Below, piece after piece: positions 1 through 4,853 of a DNA stretch of 7,334 nucleotides. The DNA is from Thermoplasmata archaeon. Its GTDB lineage: Archaea; Thermoplasmatota; Thermoplasmata; Thermoplasmatales; Thermoplasmataceae. The position numbers and the translations under genes are program-made. Each line of letters begins with the position of its first letter. Position 1 is the stretch's first letter. Location of the stretch: contig JAKAYJ010000056.1 in assembly GCA_021816385.1 (NCBI GenBank), positions 1-7,334 on the forward strand, read 5' to 3'. The notes under the pieces were generated by a model, which worked only from the letters and a program-made list of their open reading frames with translations, made no database searches and was not told the DNA's origin.

Positions 1-107
1 CCAACAGATATACCCTCTGCACTTGGTATTATGGTTGGTTTCCCAGATATGACAACCGCTGCTGCGGAGTTACTTGTTCCCAGATCAATTCCTATTATTT
101 TACTCAA
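1..107 (-). CDS. dnaK: Hsp70 chaperone DnaK, N-terminal fragment (runs off the window)
   Basis: Only the first 35 codons are present. They read [19 protein letters not shown] and onward to PSAEGISV. This is the Hsp70 N-terminus with the phosphate-1 loop (GIDLGTSNS, residues 6-14) that contacts ATP. DnaK is the cytosolic ATP-driven chaperone that binds unfolded segments with help from a J-protein and GrpE. The start is taken as TTG at 107-105. It gives the usual [10 protein letters not shown] beginning and lies 5 nt after a GGTGA Shine-Dalgarno site at 117-113. An in-frame GTG at 116-114 would destroy that site and add three residues, so it is less likely. The gene overlaps the grpE stop by 8 nt, so the two are probably translationally coupled and made in a fixed ratio. 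The rest of the gene, and any dnaJ behind it, lie outside the window. Confidence 0.95.
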   Translation of the reverse strand, partial: MSKIIGIDLGTSNSAAAVVISGKPTIIPSAEGISV

Positions 108-636
108 TTTTTTCACCTTTTTTTTGTACTATGACCTTTGATGTCCTGATTACTTCATTATTCAAAAGGTATCCCTTCTGAATCTCGTGGACGATCTTGT
201 TTTCTTCCTTTCCATCCACAATCCCCACAACTTCATGCTGTTTTAGATCAACTTTCTGGCCCTCTGCATCAATGGGTTTGAGACCATATTTTGAAAGGGT
301 AGTTAGTAGATTATCCCTCAGCGAGCTCAGTACCTGGTTATCCTTCTCAGATGCAATACCTGCATCCAGAGTGTCCAGGAATGGGAGAAGACCCTTAAGA
401 ATATCCATGCCAGCAGTTTTTCTCTGTGCCTCAAATTCTCTCTGAGTTATTTTCAGGTAGTTCTGGAGGTCTGCTAGATTTCTAAGTAAATCATTATTTC
501 GCTTCTTCAGTTCATCTATTTGATCGTCTTCAATTTTTACAGATACTTTTCTCATGGAATTCCTTCTCTTGGCATTTTCTATGGAATTCTGTATGGGATT
601 AATAAGAATTTCCATATTTTCGGACATCTCGGTCAT
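100..636 (-). CDS. grpE: Nucleotide exchange factor GrpE
   Basis: The product has 178 residues, close to the usual GrpE length. It is the co-chaperone that opens the DnaK nucleotide site to release ADP, and it acts as a dimer in the cytosol. Residues 1-35 are a variable, poorly conserved tail. Residues about 36-75 are charged and heptad-like, matching the long dimerising helix. Residues 76-115 match the four-helix-bundle region ([18 protein letters not shown]). Residues 135-170 match the C-terminal beta domain and carry the family signature [19 protein letters not shown]. Start: the ATG at 636 has no Shine-Dalgarno site but lies about 25 nt from a good TATA box, so a leaderless mRNA starting at this ATG is likely. 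In-frame Met codons at residues 4, 8 and 28 are less well placed. It is the first gene of an operon with dnaK, overlapping it by 8 nt. Confidence 0.96.
   Translation of the reverse strand: MTEMSENMEILINPIQNSIENAKRRNSMRKVSVKIEDDQIDELKKRNNDLLRNLADLQNYLKITQREFEAQRKTAGMDILKGLLPFLDTLDAGIASEKDNQVLSSLRDNLLTTLSKYGLKPIDAEGQKVDLKQHEVVGIVDGKEENKIVHEIQKGYLLNNEVIRTSKVIVQKKGEKIE
113..117 (-). promoter_or_regulatory. Shine-Dalgarno site deciding the dnaK TTG start
   Basis: GGTGA on the minus strand lies inside the end of grpE, 5 nt before TTG at 107. It matches the 3' end of archaeal 16S rRNA and supports TTG over the upstream in-frame GTG, which overlaps the site itself. Confidence 0.75.
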
Positions 637-656
637 TGAAAGTAAATATGTTCTTC

Positions 657-672
657 ATTATAAATCTTTTCT
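657..672 (-). promoter_or_regulatory. grpE-dnaK promoter (BRE + TATA), leaderless
   Basis: On the minus strand, AGAAAAG (BRE-like, 672-666) is followed by ATTTATAAT (665-657). The centre of the TATA box is about 25 nt from the A of the grpE ATG at 636. That is the archaeal TATA-to-start-site distance, so transcription should begin at or next to the start codon. A 7-bp direct repeat, TTCTATT on the plus strand (669-675 and 682-688, 13-bp period), overlaps the BRE and the DNA just upstream. It could be a regulator site or chance in AT-rich DNA. Confidence 0.75.
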
Positions 673-723
673 ATTTTAAGGTTCTATTATAACATTAAAC
701 TCATCCCAATTTCATGTAGTTTT

Positions 724-736
724 ACACAAGTTGTGT
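724..736. promoter_or_regulatory. 13-bp palindrome between divergent chaperone promoters (candidate operator)
   Basis: ACACAA-G-TTGTGT is a perfect inverted repeat with 6-bp arms around one central base. It lies about 60 bp upstream of the grpE TATA box and directly before the BRE/TATA of the J-protein gene. Position and symmetry fit a binding site for a dimeric regulator such as a stress-response repressor or activator. No regulator is identified, and a 13-bp palindrome can arise by chance. Confidence 0.4.
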
Positions 737-740
737 TATA

Positions 741-756
741 GAAAAGAAATTTATAT
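741..756 (+). promoter_or_regulatory. Probable promoter of the J-protein/membrane-protein pair
   Basis: GAAAAGAAA (BRE-like, 741-749) precedes TTTATAT (750-756), predicting a start site near 780 and a leader of about 70 nt. A second, weaker box (TAATTTAA, 821-828, after ACAAAAG) is 25-26 nt from the GTG at 851 and would give a leaderless mRNA. The sequence does not decide between them, and both may be used. The 780-850 stretch shows no convincing small gene. Confidence 0.55.
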
Positions 757-850
757 GCCACTGTATATTTATTAACTCTGGGTCAGAAATATCAAGAAAA
801 TTCATTTCACAGTACAAAAGTAATTTAACCTGAAATATTATTACACCACA

Positions 851-1708
851 GTGCTTGATTATTATTCTTTATTAAGTGTCTCAAGGACGTCTTCAGAAGA
901 TGAAATCAGGAGTTCATATAAGGTTCTCATAAAGAAGTGGCACCCTGATGTAGCAAAGGGAGACACAACGATGAATGAATTGATGACAAGACAACTGAAC
1001 GAGGCCTACGAGGTCTTATCGGACCCTGCAAAGAGGAGGGTTTACGATCTATCCCTGGATAGGGCTAAGACTGAAAGGGAAAAATGGATGCAATATGCCA
1101 GAAATCCTAAAAGAAACGATCCTCCCAGGGAAACCACCGTTAAGGGACCTTCATACGATAGCTTTGAAGATATTGAAAAGAAGAATAAGGCAAAACTTGA
1201 ACGGGACAGGCTGGATAAGTGGATGGTTACCCTTTCGAGATATATGGCAGATCATCAATGGGCCAGCAACACATTTGAGAAGCTTTCTGAAAATCTGAAA
1301 TTAAAGGCACTTGCTGGGAATCTCACAATAGAAGATGCATTCTTCATATACTGCACATTCCAGATGGAAAAATCTACTATGGGCATAAGGACAAACTATT
1401 TTAATTCTAAAAAGATCAAGCAGATTCTGGATACCTCGAAAACAAGGGATGAGATGGAAGTAGGGATGCAATTAATATCGAAGGAAGAATTGATTCTTCA
1501 GCTTTATCTTAAAGTTAATGCTGGTATCTTCAACAAAGTCAAGTTAACAGAGGAAGAATACAGGGTGATACAGAAATTCATGAAGTTTCACAGCTATCTG
1601 TTGAAGAGAAACGATGATTTTTTTGCAGGAGTCACCAGGTTCTCCATATCTAAGGATGAGTGGGATGTTGCAAAGGAACTTATAAGAATGGAGGCAAAGT
1701 TTGACTGA
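851..1708 (+). CDS. J-domain protein (class C type) with an unrecognised helical C-terminal region
   Basis: The product has 285 residues. Residues 3-68 are a complete J domain: DYYSLLSVS at helix I, basic helix II, the HPD motif at 31-33, and QLNEAYEVLSDPAKRRVYD in helices III-IV. HPD stimulates the Hsp70 ATPase, so this is a likely partner of DnaK. There is no Gly/Phe linker, no CXXCXGXG zinc repeats and no substrate-binding beta domain, so it is not canonical DnaJ. Residues 70-125 are a highly charged linker. Residues 125-285 are predicted helical (one Cys, no membrane segment) and match no family I recognise; they may select the client. Start: GTG at 851 is the only canonical start between the in-frame TAA at 821 and the J domain, and no Shine-Dalgarno site precedes it. 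The gene diverges from grpE-dnaK and overlaps the next gene by 8 nt. Confidence 0.9.
   Translation: MLDYYSLLSVSRTSSEDEIRSSYKVLIKKWHPDVAKGDTTMNELMTRQLNEAYEVLSDPAKRRVYDLSLDRAKTEREKWMQYARNPKRNDPPRETTVKGPSYDSFEDIEKKNKAKLERDRLDKWMVTLSRYMADHQWASNTFEKLSENLKLKALAGNLTIEDAFFIYCTFQMEKSTMGIRTNYFNSKKIKQILDTSKTRDEMEVGMQLISKEELILQLYLKVNAGIFNKVKLTEEEYRVIQKFMKFHSYLLKRNDDFFAGVTRFSISKDEWDVAKELIRMEAKFD
1690..1694 (+). promoter_or_regulatory. Shine-Dalgarno site deciding a TTG start
   Basis: GGAGG sits inside the end of the J-protein gene, 6 nt before TTG at 1701. This strong site supports the TTG start and translational coupling of the two genes. Confidence 0.75.
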
Positions 1709-2123
1709 AAAATTTTCAAAATTGAATATACTTCTACCTGTCTTAATATCGCTTATAATACTATATCTGGCATCACAGTTAATTTTTAATAGCGGGGACT
1801 ATGTGATTTTTTTGCCGCTTTTACTTCTTATTGGTCTTTATATCACAGGATCACTTTATACAAGAGCTGGCTCTGTTGTAGGAGTCATATTTCTGCTGTT
1901 TATAATTTCCACTGCGTATCTTCAATCCATAAGTACCAGTGGTTCAGATATGATAACAATATCCTTCATTACACTATATGTCGGAATAATGTCTTTCTCG
2001 ACATGGCTGTTTGTTATAATAAATAAGAAAGTTGTTGAACCCATAAGGTCAAGGGGAAGCAGAACTCAGGAAAGAGAAATTTTTGATGTAATAAATGATT
2101 TAGAATTTCTGGAAAGTCCCTGA
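1701..2123 (+). CDS. Four-helix integral membrane protein coupled to the J-protein
   Basis: The product has 140 residues and an unknown function. Four hydrophobic stretches are visible: residues about 10-29 (LLPVLISLIILYLASQLIF), 33-51, 58-76 and 84-107. They are separated by very short loops and followed by a charged cytosolic-type tail (108-140, KKVVEPIRSRGSRTQERE and an acidic end). There is no signal peptide, cysteine or catalytic motif. The TTG start is chosen because it follows GGAGG by 6 nt and overlaps the J-protein stop by 8 nt. Such coupling suggests that the two products work together, for example by holding the J-protein and its Hsp70 near the membrane. That is inference from gene order. 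The gene ends 3 nt from the convergent rhodanese gene, leaving no room for a separate terminator, so the 3' ends of the two mRNAs probably overlap as antisense RNA. Confidence 0.8.
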   Translation: MTEKFSKLNILLPVLISLIILYLASQLIFNSGDYVIFLPLLLLIGLYITGSLYTRAGSVVGVIFLLFIISTAYLQSISTSGSDMITISFITLYVGIMSFSTWLFVIINKKVVEPIRSRGSRTQEREIFDVINDLEFLESP

Positions 2124-2126
2124 AGA

Positions 2127-2723
2127 TCACACATATCCTGAACGCTGGAGTGCATCCATACCTCCATCCACGTTATAGACATCGAACCCCTTGTCTGCAA
2201 GGAAAATCGCACCGTAGAGGCTCCTGTTTCCATGGGCGCAAATTATGGCATATTTCTTCTTCTTATCTAATTTTTCATATTCTACAAAAAGGTCATTCAA
2301 TGGTATAAGATGAGCATCATCAATATAGCCTGAGTTCCATTCATACGGCTCCCTCACATCAATGACCTGATAATCTTCGATATGTTCTCCAAATTCTTCC
2401 GGTCTCAGATTGGTTGCATGAGCTTCTTCGAAATTACCGGCGGACTTGAATTCTTCATATCTCAGGAACTGCAGATCATGTCCCATCTTACTCAGTTCTT
2501 TTGATGCAACAGTCTTCTCTTCATCAGCTTCAAAAAGAACAATGGTGGGAGTATCTCTGGAGCTCAGGAAATTAGCAATCTCAGGTGCCCACCTGCCTTC
2601 AACATAAGGTGCAAGAATTGAGTTTGAAATATGCCCTTTCATGTATGATTCAAAATCCCTCATATCAAGGATCATGATCTCTTCTTTTCTCACTCTTTCT
2701 GCTATTTCTTTTATATCTTCCAT
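2127..2723 (-). CDS. Tandem rhodanese-like protein, N-terminal repeat inactive
   Basis: The product has 198 residues and two rhodanese folds. The C-terminal domain (about 107-198) has the family marks: YQVIDVREPYEWNSGYIDDAHLIP, the active-site loop CAHGNR (Cys162 to Arg167, the CXXGXR form that carries a persulfide on Cys), and the closing NVDGGMDAL motif. The N-terminal domain (about 1-95) keeps LDMRDFESYMKGHISNS and the core strands, but the place of the active loop reads FEADEEK with no Cys, so it should be catalytically dead and structural. Rhodaneses transfer sulfane sulfur from a donor to a thiol acceptor, and the physiological substrate here is unknown. It is the last gene of the operon, 68 bp after the AAA gene, with its own possible TATA box. 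The ATG at 2723 lacks a nearby Shine-Dalgarno site. Confidence 0.88.
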   Translation of the reverse strand: MEDIKEIAERVRKEEIMILDMRDFESYMKGHISNSILAPYVEGRWAPEIANFLSSRDTPTIVLFEADEEKTVASKELSKMGHDLQFLRYEEFKSAGNFEEAHATNLRPEEFGEHIEDYQVIDVREPYEWNSGYIDDAHLIPLNDLFVEYEKLDKKKKYAIICAHGNRSLYGAIFLADKGFDVYNVDGGMDALQRSGYV

Positions 2724-2770
2724 CAGTACAGATAATGAATCCCTTCAACTTAACGCTTTCTCAGTAAAAT

Positions 2771-2780
2771 TTTTATATTT
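2771..2780 (-). promoter_or_regulatory. Possible internal promoter before the rhodanese gene
   Basis: AAATATAAAA on the minus strand lies in the 68-bp gap after the AAA gene. It predicts a start near 2749 and a leader of about 26 nt. The region is very AT-rich, so the box may be chance; read-through from the upstream genes is also possible because no clear T-run terminator is seen on the coding strand. Confidence 0.4.
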
Positions 2781-2791
2781 TTTCATTTAAT

Positions 2792-3889
2792 TCAGGTTCT
2801 CTGGTCCCTGAATTTTTTATATCTATCCAAGACAGATGGGTTGATGGAAGGTTTCACTTCAAGCATAGCTTCATTCATGGATTTATCCGTTATTAACTCT
2901 TCATTGTTACCTTCCACTGCTCTCAAGAAAGCTTTCTGAGTTGTGAATTTACACAGATATTCAAGATCTGCAGCACTGTAACCTTCCGTCTTTATAGCCA
3001 GTTCATCAACATCTACCTTCCCAAGCCTTTTAATTTTAGAGAGATAGTGTTGAAGTATCAGTTTTCTTGCTTCCAGATCGGGGGGAGGAATGTATATCAT
3101 CCGGTCAAATCTTCCCGGTCTTGTTACTGCAGGATCCAGTTGCCATGGAACGTTCGTTGCTCCAAGGATCACCACTGGCCTATCTGACGAATCAGATGAA
3201 AACCCTCCAATCTCATTAAGGAACTGTGAAACACCTCTTCTTGCCGCGTCGCTATTAACCTGGTCCCTGGATGGAAAGAGGCTATCAAGTTCATCAAAGA
3301 AAAGGATGCAGGGCGATAATTCCCTCGCTGCCCTGAAAAGGTTGGTTATATTCTTCTCAAAATTACCAAACCACTGGCTGAACAGGCTCGACGGGTTAAC
3401 ATAAATGAAATTCATCTTTGCCTCGCGGGCAAGTGCTCTTATAAGGAACGTCTTCCCATTTCCTGGAGGACCATAGAGAAGTATACCTCCTCCAAATTTG
3501 ATGTTGAATTCCTTTGCCAGGTCTGGAAATTTCAGGGGATATATAATCTGGGTGTACATCTCTTCCTTTACTTTCGTCATGCCAGCAACTTCGTCCATAG
3601 TTGGACCGTTTCCGTTTTCAAGTGTTAGTCCAAGTTCTTCAAGTATCTTCTGTCCTTCATTAGTTCCGCCTTTATCAGAAGAATCTCCTGTTTTCAATCT
3701 TGAAATAGCAGCTTGAATTGATTTAATCTGTCTCTGAACCTTTTCTCTTTTGATCTGGTTATCTGTTCTGAGTTCATCCTTAAGTATATCCATTGCCTTG
3801 CTATAAAGAGATACGGCTTCCTTCCTGTTACCATCGTATTCTGCCTTGAGACCTTTTTCCAATAATTCCCTTAATTCTGCGTGATCCAT
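2792..3889 (-). CDS. MIT-domain AAA ATPase of the Vps4/CdvC (meiotic-clade) type
   Basis: The product has 365 residues, the size and order of archaeal CdvC and eukaryotic Vps4. Residues 1-66 form a MIT-like three-helix hairpin (AEYDGNRKEAVSLYSKAMDI). A linker covers 67-95, and the AAA module 96-345. Motifs are intact: Walker A GPPGNGKT (140-147), pore-loop aromatic WFG (173-175), Walker B ILFFDE (195-200), sensor 1 ATN (244-246), arginine fingers in RPGRFDR (257-263), and sensor 2 GYSAAD (303-308). The C-terminal helix (KPSINPSVLDRYKKF) is typical of this clade. Such ATPases form hexameric rings that pull on partners held by the MIT domain, for example ESCRT-III filaments. No CdvA or CdvB gene is in the window. 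The ATG lies 8 nt after GGCGG (3902-3898), and the gene follows the SDH-like gene by 14 nt, indicating cotranscription. Confidence 0.92.
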   Translation of the reverse strand: MDHAELRELLEKGLKAEYDGNRKEAVSLYSKAMDILKDELRTDNQIKREKVQRQIKSIQAAISRLKTGDSSDKGGTNEGQKILEELGLTLENGNGPTMDEVAGMTKVKEEMYTQIIYPLKFPDLAKEFNIKFGGGILLYGPPGNGKTFLIRALAREAKMNFIYVNPSSLFSQWFGNFEKNITNLFRAARELSPCILFFDELDSLFPSRDQVNSDAARRGVSQFLNEIGGFSSDSSDRPVVILGATNVPWQLDPAVTRPGRFDRMIYIPPPDLEARKLILQHYLSKIKRLGKVDVDELAIKTEGYSAADLEYLCKFTTQKAFLRAVEGNNEELITDKSMNEAMLEVKPSINPSVLDRYKKFRDQRT

Positions 3890-3903
3890 CTTCTAATCCG
3901 CCT

Positions 3904-4752
3904 TCATATACTCTTTATCTCCCTGATGGCTCCAAGGTTATCCAGGTAAAGTGAGAACATTGAGTGGCCTGAATAGATCTTGATCCACTGTTTCCTGAAG
4001 TCCCTGGATTTAACCACTTCTTCTGCTTCTATTTCCTCGATAGAATCCACAATTTCATCAACTTCTTTCTCCTGCTCCTGAGATAGATATTCATCAATAC
4101 CCTCCTTCACATATGGGCAGTTACCTGTTTCATCTATAATATCCTTATAGCCTGTTGCACCTCCAGAGAGGAGAGAAATTTTCTTTCCAATGGATTCGAC
4201 GTAATTTCTATAAATCTTGTTAATATTTATCTGGTCTATCAAATCTACATCCAGTACGTTATCTGCAGAGTAATTCTTCAGGATTTCCCTCACGGGCACA
4301 TTTTGCTGATCGGGCAGTTCAGGCACGAATGATTTCATGTTCTGGAGAATTGTTGAATTAAAATCCTGTATGATCTCTCCAACACCGATAGTTGAAATTA
4401 TTGAGTCTGCCTTCCTGAACCTCTTCCTTCCACTTTTAAAGAAGAGGGTCATTCCACCACTCACAAATCCGCCTCCAATAGTATCGTACTTGAATCTTTT
4501 CTGAAACCCAATAAGTGAATCCGTTAAACGGGAAGAGTATGGCCAGTATCCCGAAATTATAAGAACAGTTTCATTTTCACCGGAAGCTGTTTCATCTCTC
4601 TTCGGAAAAAGTTTCTTCATGATCGAGAAAATAATCTTTTCCACGTCCTCATCCAGTGGCTGCAAGTTTCTAAGTCTTGTATTTATGATAACTGCTTTCC
4701 TGTTCATTGAACTTTCTAACTGTGTTATTTTATTCAAAATTTCATTTTCCAT
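3904..4752 (-). CDS. ClpP-fold protein resembling the SDH (serine dehydrogenase proteinase) family, probably altered active site
   Basis: The product has 282 residues. Its order of elements fits the ClpP/SppA-like SDH family. Residues 5-30 give a short helix then the strand KAVIINTRL. DEDVEKIIFSIMKKL follows. VLIISG (63-68) leads into a helix (72-88). GGGFVSGGMTLFFKSG (93-108) matches the family's SGG-T-L nucleophile elbow, so Ser98 is the candidate nucleophile. ADSIISTIG (115-123) follows, then helices around 154-190. The family's PGG oxyanion motif after the central strand is replaced by YWPYSS (69-74), and no ClpP-like catalytic His is evident, so activity is doubtful. Residues 226-247 are very acidic. 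There is no signal peptide or membrane helix. The start follows AAGGA by 5 nt. It is the first gene of the operon with the MIT-AAA ATPase. The assignment rests on remembered family patterns. Confidence 0.6.
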   Translation of the reverse strand: MENEILNKITQLESSMNRKAVIINTRLRNLQPLDEDVEKIIFSIMKKLFPKRDETASGENETVLIISGYWPYSSRLTDSLIGFQKRFKYDTIGGGFVSGGMTLFFKSGRKRFRKADSIISTIGVGEIIQDFNSTILQNMKSFVPELPDQQNVPVREILKNYSADNVLDVDLIDQININKIYRNYVESIGKKISLLSGGATGYKDIIDETGNCPYVKEGIDEYLSQEQEKEVDEIVDSIEEIEAEEVVKSRDFRKQWIKIYSGHSMFSLYLDNLGAIREIKSI

Positions 4753-4757
4753 AGCTT

Positions 4758-4762
4758 TCCTT
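4758..4762 (-). promoter_or_regulatory. Shine-Dalgarno site of the SDH-like gene
   Basis: AAGGA on the minus strand, 5 nt before ATG at 4752. The predicted transcription start falls at about 4761, so this site would lie at the extreme 5' end of the mRNA. Confidence 0.55.
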
Positions 4763-4781
4763 AATGTTAATAATATTTCAC

Positions 4782-4801
4782 TTAAATAAATCTATTCTTT
4801 T
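4782..4801 (-). promoter_or_regulatory. Promoter of the SDH-like/AAA/rhodanese operon
   Basis: On the minus strand, AAAAGAATA (BRE-like, 4801-4793) precedes ATTTATTTAA (4791-4782). The expected start is near 4761, giving a leader of about 9-10 nt before ATG at 4752. It lies back to back with the promoter of the 620-residue protein, about 30 bp away. Confidence 0.65.
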
Positions 4802-4810
4802 CATGTTGTA

Positions 4811-4824
4811 GAAATTAATATAAA
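4811..4824 (+). promoter_or_regulatory. Promoter of the 620-residue protein gene
   Basis: GTAGAAA followed by TTAATATAA (4815-4823) predicts a start around 4845, about 8 nt before ATG at 4854. No Shine-Dalgarno site is present, so translation is probably of the near-leaderless kind. Confidence 0.65.
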
Positions 4825-4853
4825 GGGGTAAGTGCTTTTATTACTGTATTAAA

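Noticed and set aside
197..445. Plus-strand open frame opposite grpE
   Set aside because: It lies entirely within grpE, has shadow-like Ser/Pro/Arg composition and no promoter.
804..836. Inverted repeat ATTTCA/TGAAAT in the J-protein leader as an RNA switch or thermosensor
   Set aside because: The arms are only 6 bp, AT-rich and separated by 21 nt; this is too weak to call structure in such AT-rich DNA.
851..1708. Canonical dnaJ
   Set aside because: The J domain is complete, but the Gly/Phe linker, zinc repeats and C-terminal beta domains are all absent, so the dnaJ name is not justified.
3090..3716. Plus-strand open frames opposite the AAA ATPase gene
   Set aside because: They are reverse-frame shadows of strongly conserved Walker and MIT coding sequence; no start signals precede them.
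4300..4330. VPELP in the SDH-like protein (residues 143-147) as a MIM2-type motif binding the MIT domain of the AAA ATPase
   Set aside because: The spelling fits the core of MIM2, but the position corresponds to a proline-containing loop that SDH-family proteins normally have (as I recall their pattern), so it may be inherited rather than a docking site. Worth testing by structure prediction only.
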